A DNA stretch of 24,866 nt from an uncultured Lachnospiraceae bacterium (GTDB lineage Bacteria; Bacillota; Clostridia; Lachnospirales; Lachnospiraceae): the NCBI GenBank assembly GCA_910584325.1, contig CAJTZH010000037.1:1-24866 (forward strand), read 5' to 3'. A program made the position numbers and the translations under genes. The notes under the pieces are model-generated. The model saw nothing but the letters and a program-made list of their open reading frames with translations, ran no database searches and had not been told where the DNA came from. Below, piece after piece: positions 16,032 through 24,162 of this stretch; the stretch's first letter is position 1, and each line of letters begins with the position of its first letter.

Positions 16032-16517
16032 TTAAGGCTTTCCTAAAAACTCATTCCATTTTACTATTAGTTCATCGCATAGTATTTCAAAACAAACATC
16101 ACTATCGTCTCCAGTCATTAAATCGACTTCACAACTAATATGTACCCCCTGTTTATCTAAACAACTTTCAACAGCATAAATATATCTGATGCACGTTTCA
16201 TCCGTATCAATAGAAAGTTCCTCAAGCAGTTTTGATATTTCTTCAAGAGAAAGAACCCTATCCGATTGTTCTTCTATCAATTTACCATATTGATATTTTT
16301 TAAAACCATATTGCTTAATGTTTTTTATATTGCATTTTTTAAAGATAACATCCGCTGTACTTACACAACAGTCAAACTCTTTTGGATTTTGAGAATTTGA
16401 ACTTAAAACATTCAAAGCATCTACTTTCCATATCATATCTTTATTTTCGTAAGTAATTTTTTTAATCTCTGCATCATGCCAACTAAAATTATCTGGTTCA
16501 TTTTTAGAAATAAACAT
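16032..16517 (-). CDS. Unknown 161-aa protein with N-terminal WHDAE motif (possible immunity-type protein)
   Basis: The acidic soluble product begins with SWHDAEIKKI, a motif seen in several small proteins of polymorphic-toxin immunity families, then strand-rich sequence (VDALNVLSS, VSTADVIFKKCNIKNI), a helix ~88-105 and a final strand pair. I do not recognise a specific family, and immunity function is only suggested. AT-rich, Lys/Asn/Ile-rich codon use differs from genes to the left. AAGGAG lies about 11 nt before the ATG. The next gene upstream is the CPBP protease 80 bp away. Confidence 0.65.
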   Translation of the reverse strand: MFISKNEPDNFSWHDAEIKKITYENKDMIWKVDALNVLSSNSQNPKEFDCCVSTADVIFKKCNIKNIKQYGFKKYQYGKLIEEQSDRVLSLEEISKLLEELSIDTDETCIRYIYAVESCLDKQGVHISCEVDLMTGDDSDVCFEILCDELIVKWNEFLGKP

Positions 16518-16597
16518 TTATTCTACTACTCCTTACCATCATTTACAAAGTCTCGCAAAACCACGCAAATTCCGATTTGTTGAATCACTCAATGGCA

Positions 16598-17197
16598 TTA
16601 AAACGCAACAGAGAGTGCCATAATATAATTTCCTGCGCCATGTAATAAAATGTTTGGTATAATCGAGCCATTAAATAATTTCTCACTGAGATACCCTAAA
16701 AGCCACCCACCTGCTGATGTACTAAGAAAAATAATTGCATAAGCAATCAGATTTCTACGGTCCGAAATCGAAAACAATACATGAATAGAGCCAAAAATTG
16801 CTGCTTGTATAATATTTCCTGCAAGCAGCCCTGCTTTTGCTACCAGACGCTTCATAATAAATCCGCGGAATAGGATTTCCTCAGCCATAGCCTGCTGGAT
16901 AAACGATACAAAGAAAGCTGGTATGACAGCTACCAATCCCAGCCCCTTAAATGTGTCTGCAGAAGGCTGTGTTATTTTAGATATTGCAGTAAAATGTACC
17001 ATCCAATAAATCAAAATGTATATTGCCGCAAAAATAGTAAGCATTCTTATAGAAGTAGTTTTTTTAGGAGCATACACTCCAATATACTCAAAAAATCGGC
17101 ACTTTTTTCTCTCTCGTATTAACCAGCAGGTAAATGGAATAATACAGAAAATAATTAACTGAATTAAGATACTTCTTATCATAAACCCATAATCCAT
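16598..17197 (-). CDS. CPBP family intramembrane metalloprotease (Abi/CAAX-like)
   Basis: The 199-aa polytopic protein has about six membrane segments and the CPBP core: AEEILFRG (Glu106, Glu107, Arg111), His139 in FGSIHVLF, and His186 in NILLHGAGN. These are the metal-binding and catalytic residues. Firmicute members often provide immunity to self-made bacteriocins or process membrane peptides. No bacteriocin precursor was seen nearby. AGGAGA lies about 8 nt before the ATG. Confidence 0.88.
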   Translation of the reverse strand: MDYGFMIRSILIQLIIFCIIPFTCWLIRERKKCRFFEYIGVYAPKKTTSIRMLTIFAAIYILIYWMVHFTAISKITQPSADTFKGLGLVAVIPAFFVSFIQQAMAEEILFRGFIMKRLVAKAGLLAGNIIQAAIFGSIHVLFSISDRRNLIAYAIIFLSTSAGGWLLGYLSEKLFNGSIIPNILLHGAGNYIMALSVAF

Positions 17198-17288
17198 ATT
17201 TTGTCTCTCCTATCTAAGTTTTTTCTTTCAAATTCTGATTTACAGCCTAAATAATTCTATTGACTTTTCTTTTCCAACTTGTAATTTA

Positions 17289-17316
17289 TATATACTCATA
17301 GTAATTTCATTTCCAA
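17289..17316 (-). promoter_or_regulatory. Candidate promoter of the CPBP gene
   Basis: Leftward, TTGGAA (17311-17316) and TATATA (17289-17294) are 16 bp apart, about 90 bp before the start. In AT-rich sequence this match is weak evidence. Confidence 0.3.
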
Positions 17317-17388
17317 ACTTTGACTTTTATAATTCCCCATTAAACACTGATTTTTCGCCCTATTTACTTCCCGATAAATTCTAATTTG

Positions 17389-18033
17389 TTAAAAATATAT
17401 AAAACCTGAAACAATAAATCCTATGACTATTCCACATATAAAACTAATTGATATATTCTTTGGTTTCGTATATAAAACTGTTAAGCTTCCAATAAAAATT
17501 AAAGTATCAATGATTGATTTAAAACCAAAGTATATCAATCCAATTGAAAAACAAACTTTAAACATTATACCAATAATTAAACTGCTAATTATTATTGAGT
17601 ATACTCTTTCTCCTTTAGAATACCAGCAAATAATCGCAAGTAATGGTGATACAATTGTTAAGCCGTACCATATCATCATATATGTCGTTGGATTAAATCC
17701 ACTAAACATAATTGTATATAAATGATAACTTACATTCATTCCCGCAAAGAATAAAAACACATTTAGTGCTGCTCTCAACGGGGATTTACTATACACAGAT
17801 ATAGCAAGTGCTATAAATAACCATATTCCAAATTCAGACAATACATTATTAAGATTTAATCTTCCGATAATTTGTTGCCACCATATTGAATTATCAATTG
17901 CTAAATTATCTAGCCATTTAGCTATAATACCCAATGCAATTCCGAGTACAAATATTAAAATTGTATTTATTATCTTATTTTTTAACAAAACATTTTTATC
18001 TGGAGTTCTTATCTTATTTAGTTTTTCAATCAC
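17389..18033 (-). CDS. Polytopic membrane protein, DUF6518-like
   Basis: The 214-aa product has about six to seven hydrophobic segments with a short charged N-terminus. GIALGIIAKWLDN near residue 36, the AALNVFLFFAGMNVSYHLY segment near 88-106 and the WYGLTIVSP stretch resemble DUF6518 membrane proteins. The family assignment is from memory and is tentative. The start is GTG with GAGAGG 8 nt upstream; no in-frame ATG lies before the first membrane segment. Function is unknown. Confidence 0.65.
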   Translation of the reverse strand: MIEKLNKIRTPDKNVLLKNKIINTILIFVLGIALGIIAKWLDNLAIDNSIWWQQIIGRLNLNNVLSEFGIWLFIALAISVYSKSPLRAALNVFLFFAGMNVSYHLYTIMFSGFNPTTYMMIWYGLTIVSPLLAIICWYSKGERVYSIIISSLIIGIMFKVCFSIGLIYFGFKSIIDTLIFIGSLTVLYTKPKNISISFICGIVIGFIVSGFIYF

Positions 18034-18103
18034 ATAATCACCCTCTCAAATTCAAATTTGTTAAATTCTGAAAATCGGAATTTACAATCCATTCCAGATC
18101 ACC

Positions 18104-18874
18104 CTACTCCATATTCTCATCCATATATTCTTTACGGATTTCTGAAAGGGTCTTACCTGTTGCTTTATGAATTGCAAACTTATATGTCTCTACAGATTTC
18201 CAACCCATCATTCTCTTGAGCCAATCCTGCATAGACATTTCTTCATTATTAAAAGTTACATGACCGTTCGCAAGTAACTGAACCTCTTCATCATATCCTT
18301 TCGCAATAAGAACATCCCCGGCAGAAACAACTCCCCAGGAAAGCATATCCTTAATCTTTGGAAGTTTGGTTCTTTCAATACCACTTGATGGCTTTTTCAT
18401 CTCTTTAACCCAATCGTTAGGTTGCTCTATGATTTCAAACTTTGGAGCAGGTTCAGAATTGCCTATTCTATATAATTTAATCTCACAAAGGATAAAGCCA
18501 ACTCCCTCATCGGTATGATTGTTAAGCCACTCTATTGCAGCCGTATGCTCTGGCCTTGCTTTTCTCACAATCCAAATAACTAAATCAGCAGCCTTGCCGG
18601 ATGCATAAGTTATCAATTTACCAAGATGGTCGTGGTCTGTTTCCTCCAACTGATTCTCGACAATAACCCTGCGTCCTGTATCTGCATCTGTAGCAAAAAT
18701 ATCTACATTGAAATCACCAACGGATGATTCTGTTTCTTCTATAGAAATATCGATACCAACTGTATCACTCAAAACGCCGATATTTTTTGCAAGCCAAGGA
18801 GTAAAGTCATGAGCCTCATGTGGCCATACTTCTCTTAAATCTTTTATTTCTGTTAATGTACCAAGATTTATCAT
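18104..18874 (-). CDS. PD-(D/E)XK nuclease-like protein with C-terminal RAMA/DUF4357-like domain
   Basis: The 256-aa protein has a nuclease-like core: Asp58 in FNVDIFATD, then VIVENQ with Glu73 and Gln75 (E-x-Q in place of E-x-K), and HLGKLITYASG. The pattern recalls DUF4268-type proteins and other anti-DNA enzymes. The C-terminal ~80 residues (GVVSAGDVLIAKGYDEE ... MSMQDWLKRMMG) resemble RAMA/DUF4357 domains found with restriction-modification proteins. The ATG at 18874 is chosen over 18937 because GGAGG lies 7 nt upstream and the longer form would run through a terminator hairpin. It stands alone between membrane-protein genes and the ABC-2 operon. A defence-related role is inferred. Confidence 0.72.
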   Translation of the reverse strand: MINLGTLTEIKDLREVWPHEAHDFTPWLAKNIGVLSDTVGIDISIEETESSVGDFNVDIFATDADTGRRVIVENQLEETDHDHLGKLITYASGKAADLVIWIVRKARPEHTAAIEWLNNHTDEGVGFILCEIKLYRIGNSEPAPKFEIIEQPNDWVKEMKKPSSGIERTKLPKIKDMLSWGVVSAGDVLIAKGYDEEVQLLANGHVTFNNEEMSMQDWLKRMMGWKSVETYKFAIHKATGKTLSEIRKEYMDENME

Positions 18875-18890
18875 TTTCGCTCCTCCAATC

Positions 18891-18919
18891 AAAAAAGCAT
18901 CCAGATCTATCCCGGATGC
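18891..18919 (-). terminator. Terminator-like hairpin just upstream of the nuclease gene (possible attenuator)
   Basis: On the leftward strand GCATCC and GGATGC (18914-18919 and 18897-18902) pair around an 11-nt loop and are followed by TTTTTT (18891-18896). GGAGG begins only a few bases later. ATCCCG in the leader (18945-18950 on the complement) could pair with CGGGAT in the loop region, hinting at alternative folds. It may instead simply block upstream transcription. Confidence 0.5.
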
Positions 18920-19038
18920 CAATAAAAGCCACACCATATGAATACGGGATTAGTTCCTTGTTTACAATGTTTTACCTCTCAAAATGGTTATAAAATGACT
19001 AAATTATATTATAACACTCAACCCGTAATTTTACCAGT

Positions 19039-19070
19039 AAAAAAGCACCCAAGCATTTCTGCCTGAGTGC
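19039..19070 (-). terminator. Intrinsic terminator of the ABC-2 operon
   Basis: On the leftward strand GCACTCAGGCA, a GAAA loop and TGCTTGGGTGC form an 11-bp stem with two G-U pairs, followed by a 6-T tract. It lies about 30 bp after the stop of the last permease gene. Confidence 0.85.
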
Positions 19071-19100
19071 CGTCAAATCGATTATTCTGTTATGCAACCC

Positions 19101-20132
19101 TTACAAGTCCACCCTTGTTGTGGTTGTTGTGTCACAACACTTCCATTTGGAAATTGAAAGATAAAGCAGAAACCAAATGATACAATGTGTCATAAGAATA
19201 AACATATCTTTTGCAATCATTGGCTTGTCGCTGTCAGCCAAATTCATAATTCCTTCAAAGGACGCACTGGACGGTACAAGATAGCAAAATACCGAAATCA
19301 AACCGCCTGCCCCCAACAAATAGGATACCAATGGCACTGCCATAAACAGAATCATAATCATCTTAATAGTAACAACACCTACCATAAGACTTTCGGAAAA
19401 TTTACCAATAAATAACCCAATCAGTGCAGCTATAAATGTAGAGAGGATAATCAGCACAAGCATAAGAATTGCATTCCAAACCGACAGCCGGAAATAGCAA
19501 CTGGCGGTCAAAATGGCAGACAGGCCTCCTCCTATAAAGCCCACAAAAATTTTTTGCATCACATATCCGCTCTGTGTCATTGGCAATATCTGATTGACCA
19601 GATCAACACCATTTTCTTTCTCAGTTATCATGTTCATGGCGTTAAAAGTACATCCCATAAACATGGCAACGATCAGAGTCATGGCAATAAAAATATTTTG
19701 AAACCCTGCCATCATATCAGGACGCTCTAAAACCGTGATGCTTATCTGCCCTGCACTTTCCCTCCCCTCATACAATGCTGGAAGCGTATCAGCTGTCTGG
19801 CGGAATAAATCCAGTTCATCACCGGATACCATTGTCTGAATGCTGTCACCATCAGCTTTTACTCCAATCATGTATGTGGAAGGTTCATTGACCGCAGTAA
19901 TCAATTCCTCCTGTGATTCGTATATGGTTACAGAACCATATCTCTCCAACCAGACAATCGTCTGCGCGGACAGGTCATTTTCCAATACGCCAAATTGGAA
20001 TTCTGACACGGAAGAAAGGTCAATTCCACCAATAAAATTTAAAGCCAAAGCAACAATGATCGGCAGAAGAAAAGACATCATGCAAAATCTGTCTTTCCAT
20101 ACGCTTTTAAGCTGATAAATAAGACCCCTCAT
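19101..20132 (-). CDS. ABC-2 type transporter permease (second)
   Basis: The 343-aa protein has a first membrane segment (~20-38), a large extracytoplasmic domain (~40-155), then five hydrophobic segments. This is the ABC2_membrane_3 layout. NMITEKENGVD in the cytoplasmic loop after the second segment is typical. The ATG at 20132 has AAAGGAGGG 7 nt upstream and lies 2 nt past the preceding permease stop; an earlier in-frame start (20204) would overlap that gene deeply. It is the last gene of the four-gene operon and probably pairs with the first permease as a heterodimer. Confidence 0.87.
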   Translation of the reverse strand: MRGLIYQLKSVWKDRFCMMSFLLPIIVALALNFIGGIDLSSVSEFQFGVLENDLSAQTIVWLERYGSVTIYESQEELITAVNEPSTYMIGVKADGDSIQTMVSGDELDLFRQTADTLPALYEGRESAGQISITVLERPDMMAGFQNIFIAMTLIVAMFMGCTFNAMNMITEKENGVDLVNQILPMTQSGYVMQKIFVGFIGGGLSAILTASCYFRLSVWNAILMLVLIILSTFIAALIGLFIGKFSESLMVGVVTIKMIMILFMAVPLVSYLLGAGGLISVFCYLVPSSASFEGIMNLADSDKPMIAKDMFILMTHCIIWFLLYLSISKWKCCDTTTTTRVDL

Positions 20133-20134
20133 GA

Positions 20135-21130
20135 TCAGCCCTCCTTTCCCATTTCTTTGTGAAATGCTTTTTGTACAATCCAAAACAGAATGGCAATCCC
20201 ACAAGCGAAAGCCAGATAATAAACAGGACTTTTGACAGGCATACCAAAGTAGGCATTTTTAAGCCCCATATAAACATGATAGAAAGGATGCCAGTCAATC
20301 CATGCCATTTTCACAGAGGTGTTTGCCGACAAAAATACAGGCGCCGCTGCAAAAATGGCAATTACCAGATAGGCAAGGCTAAACTGTCTGAAATCTTTTA
20401 GCAGCATAATACATCCAAATCCCGTAAGCGCCATAATCAATGACAAAATTGTTGTCTGTACCAATACGTCAGGTAAAATATCAATCGCATCATGAAATCC
20501 TACATTTAATACAGTCATCAATGCTGCAAAAATCAAATCAGATAACAAGAAAACCATTATTTTTGATGCCATAAATAAGCTCTTATGAAATGGCAGGACT
20601 GCATGGACACGGATAACCCCCATTTGCTTTTCTTTAAATAATACTGCGGCAATCCCCAAGAAACCAACGGCAATGATTTCTATAAACAACAATTCGCAAG
20701 ACATTTCTTTTCGTTGTTTTAGTTCCGGTGTATTTTCCCCTACGATTTGAGCAGTATACTGACTGCCTTGCCGAAGAAGTGACGATGCGTAGTCAGCCCT
20801 ATGATTGTCAGCCTTTTCACTTCCAAAATAGAGAACAATATCCGGCGTACCGGAACTGGCATCTATTCCGACACCATTCGCATCCGTAGAAAGAGCCATG
20901 TTTAATTCTTCTAACGATGTTACCGGATAAATCAGTTCCGATATTCCCTGCTGTGTTCCCTGCGGGTCAAACAGATATACATTGTAGAGTTCGGCATTCA
21001 TAAAATTGATATAGCCAAAGTTAATAAACAACGTATAAATCATCAGTGAACCAAAAGCAACAAGAAAAAATTTTCCATCCAACATTATTTGGCAGTCTTT
21101 TTTGAATAGAGAGCAGAAATTTTTCCACAT
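20135..21130 (-). CDS. ABC-2 type transporter permease (first)
   Basis: The 331-aa protein has a membrane segment near the N-terminus (~20-40), an extracytoplasmic domain (~42-155), and five further segments. FKEKQMGVIRVHAVLPF marks the conserved cytoplasmic loop. The start overlaps the ATPase stop by one base (TGATG), with GGAAGGGGG upstream. Two different permeases with one ATPase resemble LanFEG or CprABC peptide-resistance transporters, although these permeases are longer. Confidence 0.87.
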   Translation of the reverse strand: MWKNFCSLFKKDCQIMLDGKFFLVAFGSLMIYTLFINFGYINFMNAELYNVYLFDPQGTQQGISELIYPVTSLEELNMALSTDANGVGIDASSGTPDIVLYFGSEKADNHRADYASSLLRQGSQYTAQIVGENTPELKQRKEMSCELLFIEIIAVGFLGIAAVLFKEKQMGVIRVHAVLPFHKSLFMASKIMVFLLSDLIFAALMTVLNVGFHDAIDILPDVLVQTTILSLIMALTGFGCIMLLKDFRQFSLAYLVIAIFAAAPVFLSANTSVKMAWIDWHPFYHVYMGLKNAYFGMPVKSPVYYLAFACGIAILFWIVQKAFHKEMGKEG

Positions 21131-21978
21131 CAGGACAGCCCCCTTCCTGTATATTGGATAAATATATCCTCCAAAGTTGGTTCTTCTGAATGAATACTGA
21201 TAATCTTATCATGCCGGAAGGAAATGCCTTTTTCTAATTCCGACATCTCTATTGATTTTTCCTCACGCCTGCCCTGATACAGGTAATCTATCCGTACACG
21301 GTGATTGCTGTTTTGTTCTTTTAATTTTTTCGGCGTGTCTAATACAACAATATTTCCGTTAGTCATAAAAGCCACCCTGTCGCATAATAAATCTGCATCC
21401 AGCATATTATGTGTGGTTAAAAATACAGTTGTCCCCTTCTTTCGTTCTTCTTCTATAATCTTGCGGAACAAAACAGCGCCGGAAGGGTCAAGACCACTGG
21501 TTGGTTCATCCAAAAATAATAGTTCAGGGCTGCTGATCAGCGCCCTTGCCATACTGACACGCTGCCTCATACCTTTTGAATATGATGAAACAGGTTTTTT
21601 CATAAAATCAGCCTTAAACTCCAACTTTTCTAAAATCTCCCCAATATCCCTGAGCTGCTTTGCCGGATAAAAAGAGGAAAAATATTTCAGATTGTCAACT
21701 GCACTTAAATTCGCATACAGATAGGGAAATTCAAACAAGACGCCTATTTTCCTAAAAAGATCCTGTGTATGCGCTGTAGAAATATCCTGTCCGAACAATG
21801 ACGCATAACCGCCATGCCCTTTCAAAATACCAGTGAGGATTTTTTGTGTCGTTGATTTCCCGGAACCGTTCGGTCCCAAAAAGCCAAAAATTTCTCCATT
21901 CCCTACCGTAAAATTTAAGTCGTGTAATGCCTGCTTATCCCTTCCGTATGAAAAAGTCAGATTTTTAACTTCAATCAT
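21130..21978 (-). CDS. ABC transporter ATP-binding protein
   Basis: The 282-aa ATPase has Walker A GPNGSGKST (35-43), signature YSKGMRQR (133-140), Walker B LLFLDE (153-158) and His190 in TTHN. SKGM in the signature is typical of ATPases that serve ABC-2 permeases. It ends with a ~60-residue C-terminal extension. Its ATG overlaps the stop of a 50-aa gene by 4 nt (ATGA), so the pair is translationally coupled. Confidence 0.92.
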   Translation of the reverse strand: MIEVKNLTFSYGRDKQALHDLNFTVGNGEIFGFLGPNGSGKSTTQKILTGILKGHGGYASLFGQDISTAHTQDLFRKIGVLFEFPYLYANLSAVDNLKYFSSFYPAKQLRDIGEILEKLEFKADFMKKPVSSYSKGMRQRVSMARALISSPELLFLDEPTSGLDPSGAVLFRKIIEEERKKGTTVFLTTHNMLDADLLCDRVAFMTNGNIVVLDTPKKLKEQNSNHRVRIDYLYQGRREEKSIEMSELEKGISFRHDKIISIHSEEPTLEDIFIQYTGRGLS

Positions 21979-22127
21979 TCATCATCGCCCCACTTTCCCA
22001 GACTGCTGTCTTTCTGTTCCTGCTGGTGTTTATTCCACCATTTCATAAACTTTATCTTGAAAGGGACAGAAATTACCAACACTACTGCAATTATTATCCA
22101 CAAGTACCACGGGGTTCCTAAAAACAT
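21975..22127 (-). CDS. Small single-pass membrane protein, coupled to the ABC operon
   Basis: This 50-aa reading frame starts at ATG 22127 with AAGGAGG 8 nt upstream. It encodes MFLGTPWYLW, a hydrophobic run IIIAVVLVISV (~8-21), a basic Lys/Trp-rich segment (KIKFMKWWNKHQQ) and an acidic tail (GKWGDDE). A basic cytoplasmic side suggests N-out, C-in topology. The stop overlaps the ATPase start by 4 nt. I do not recognise the family. Small membrane proteins in such operons may act as transporter subunits or regulators. Confidence 0.72.
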   Translation of the reverse strand: MFLGTPWYLWIIIAVVLVISVPFKIKFMKWWNKHQQEQKDSSLGKWGDDE

Positions 22128-22168
22128 ACATCATTCCTCCTTGCCAGTTGTTAAAGGTTTACTTGCAC

Positions 22169-22238
22169 CGACCGCATGTCGCAACGCGGCTAAATTCCTA
22201 TGTGAAAAACTGTCGCAGAATTTTTCACATTGCGGTCG
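22169..22238. repeat. Nested inverted repeats in the leader of the ABC-2 operon
   Basis: CGACCGCA (22169-22176) pairs with TGCGGTCG (22231-22238). Inside, TGTGAAAAA (22201-22209) pairs with TTTTTCACA (22221-22229) around an 11-nt segment. The region lies between the promoter and the 50-aa gene, so it would be a structured 5' leader. No known riboswitch class was recognised. Confidence 0.55.
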
Positions 22239-22248
22239 TGTACATATA

Positions 22249-22302
22249 AATATAGAAAAATGAGGTGAAGTCGAAGTGTGGTCTCTGTGAAATTGAGGTG
22301 AA
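22249..22302 (-). promoter_or_regulatory. Promoter of the ABC-2 operon with 11-bp phased TTCAC repeats
   Basis: On the top strand GGTGAA, AGTGTG, TGTGAA and GGTGAA start at 22264, 22275, 22286 and 22297, each 11 bp apart. Leftward they read TTCACC, TTCACA, CACACT, TTCACC. TATATT (22249-22254) lies 9 nt after the last repeat. No -35 box is visible. The match to the promoter at 15001-15065 in phase and spacing is close. Confidence 0.65.
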
Positions 22303-22355
22303 AACAGTAAATTCCTTCGGAATTAACTGTGCGAAAATTGCTTCGCAAACTCGAA

Positions 22356-22391
22356 AGCGGCTATCCCTTTACTTTTAAAAGAATAGCCGCT
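22356..22391 (-). terminator. Terminator-like hairpin after the histidine kinase gene
   Basis: AGCGGCTAT and ATAGCCGCT (22356-22364 and 22383-22391) form a perfect 9-bp stem that can be extended with an A/T-rich interior. It is followed leftward by TTCGAGTTT, a weak T tract. It lies about 12 bp after the kinase stop codon. Confidence 0.55.
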
Positions 22392-22402
22392 CATAAAAGA
22401 GT

Positions 22403-23473
22403 TTATTTTATGATAGGAATAGCGAAGAAAAACCGGGCGCCATCCGTTAAATTTTCTGCTCCATATTCCAAATTTTGCATAGATAATATTTGTGCAACAA
22501 TAGCAAGACCTAATCCCGAACCATTGTATTTCACATTTTTATCACGGTAGAACTTCTCCCATATTTTAGGCAGCTTTTCCGGCGGTATAGAAGCACCCTG
22601 ATTATAAATGGAAAAATGAAGCATATTGTCTTGTTCGGTTAATGATAATCGTAAAATCCCCTTTGGCAATACATTCTTTTTCGCGTTTATAATCAAGTTG
22701 TCTATGACCTGCTCCATACGCTGTTTGTCTGTATAAACAAAAACTTTATGTTCCGGAATCTCATACTGTAATGCAAAATCAGTGTCCGGCATATCAATCA
22801 ATAACCGTCCCGCTATCGTCTCTACAAATTCCACAAAGTCAAACCGTTCCGGCACCAATGATACAGCCCCGTTTTCCAATGCGGACAAATCTAACAATGT
22901 TTCAATCAGTGTACTCATTCTTTCTGTTTCAGAAATAATGACCTCTGTAAATTTCTGCCTCTTTTCTCCATCCGTTTCATCCTGTATTCCTTCCGCATAG
23001 GCACGGATCACTCCTATCGGTGTTTTCATTTCATGGGAAAGGTGGTCTGTTAATTCCTTTCTTTCCCGTAGCAGTTTCCTTTCCCGTAGCATATCTTTTT
23101 CAAGCCGGATATTTGCTTTCTCCAGTTTTTCAAGCGCTTCCTGCAAATTTTCGGACATTTTATTAAGATTATCTGCAAGTTCTCCAAATTCATCCTTTGA
23201 TGCTATTGTACAAGGCAGGGAAAAGTCTAACTCCGCTGCCCTGTGTGCCATTTCACAAATGTTATCAATTGGATCTGAAATAAATCGTCCCAACAAATAA
23301 TCTATCAACATAATCAATAAAGTAACAAAGATTACCCACAGCAAAAAAGAAATATCCTTTTCTAAAGGCAGCCGCGTTGAAATAAGGTATGAAAGCATTA
23401 AAGCAATACCTGCAATCTTTGAAATCATAATAATTTTCTTCCGTACTGTACGAAGTGAGAAGCGTTCTTTCAT
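22403..23473 (-). CDS. Sensor histidine kinase, two membrane segments with minimal extracellular loop
   Basis: The 356-aa protein has membrane segments ~13-33 and ~41-61, separated by only about 8 residues, then HAMP (~62-113), a coiled stretch, a HisKA H-box LSHEMKTP (His147) and an HATPase domain (N box DNLIINA near 258, G boxes near 303-330). The tiny extracellular loop is typical of intramembrane-sensing kinases that respond to cell-envelope stress or to a transporter. The ATG overlaps the regulator stop by 4 nt. It is second of the two-gene operon, next to the ABC-2 operon on the same strand. Confidence 0.93.
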   Translation of the reverse strand: MKERFSLRTVRKKIIMISKIAGIALMLSYLISTRLPLEKDISFLLWVIFVTLLIMLIDYLLGRFISDPIDNICEMAHRAAELDFSLPCTIASKDEFGELADNLNKMSENLQEALEKLEKANIRLEKDMLRERKLLRERKELTDHLSHEMKTPIGVIRAYAEGIQDETDGEKRQKFTEVIISETERMSTLIETLLDLSALENGAVSLVPERFDFVEFVETIAGRLLIDMPDTDFALQYEIPEHKVFVYTDKQRMEQVIDNLIINAKKNVLPKGILRLSLTEQDNMLHFSIYNQGASIPPEKLPKIWEKFYRDKNVKYNGSGLGLAIVAQILSMQNLEYGAENLTDGARFFFAIPIIK

Positions 23474-24162
23474 TTTGCCACCTCAAATTTATACCCGGAA
23501 CGGATCAGCGTTACGATGGACTTTCCCTCATTGCCCAATTTTTGCCGCAATGTTTTGATATGCGTGTCAACCGTACGTGTATTCCCCTCAAAGTCATATC
23601 CCCAAATACGGTTTAACAGCTGTTCCCGTGAAAATACCTGTCCGGGATTAGACATAAAAAAGTGCAGCAACTCATATTCTTTATGAGTCAGCGTAATTTC
23701 CATACCGTCTAAAAACACTTTATGTGCGGCAGGGTTTACTGATATTTTCCCTGCACTAATCATTTTCCCCAACGTGTTGTTTCCCAAATCTGTGATAGTT
23801 CCTGAGGTACGGCGCAGCAATGCGTTTGCCTTTGCAAGCAGTATTTTCGGGCTAAACGGTTTTGTCATATAATCATCAACACCATATTCGTAACCTTTCA
23901 ATTTATCTTCTTCATCACTTTTAGCGGTCAGCATGATAATTGGCAGATGGCTCATTTCCCTTGCCGCTTTACATACAGAAAAGCCATCAAGATGCGGCAT
24001 CATAATATCCAATATCATCAGATCCATAGGATTGTTTTTCAATATCATTAGGGCATCTACACCATCATCAGCAGTAAAACAGGTATGCCCGCCTCTGTGC
24101 ATATATTCGCAGAGGATGTTTTGCATATTCTTTTCATCTTCTACAATTAAAATATTTGCCAT
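23470..24162 (-). CDS. OmpR-family response regulator
   Basis: The 230-aa protein has a receiver domain with acidic pocket Glu8-Asp9, phospho-acceptor Asp52 in LDIMMP, Thr79 and Lys101, and a C-terminal winged-helix (Trans_reg_C) with LTHKEYELLHFF and VDTHIKTLRQKLG. The ATG at 24162 (AAAGGG 8 nt upstream) is preferred over an upstream GTG (24189). OmpR-type regulators bind 11-bp-spaced direct repeats, making it a candidate for the phased sites at 22264-22302 and 15016-15065. A single TTCACC at 24238-24243 lies in its own promoter region. Confidence 0.94.
   Translation of the reverse strand: MANILIVEDEKNMQNILCEYMHRGGHTCFTADDGVDALMILKNNPMDLMILDIMMPHLDGFSVCKAAREMSHLPIIMLTAKSDEEDKLKGYEYGVDDYMTKPFSPKILLAKANALLRRTSGTITDLGNNTLGKMISAGKISVNPAAHKVFLDGMEITLTHKEYELLHFFMSNPGQVFSREQLLNRIWGYDFEGNTRTVDTHIKTLRQKLGNEGKSIVTLIRSGYKFEVAK

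Noticed and set aside
22057..22263. 68-aa rightward frame
   Set aside because: It is antisense to the 50-aa membrane protein and the leader structure; no ribosome site seen.
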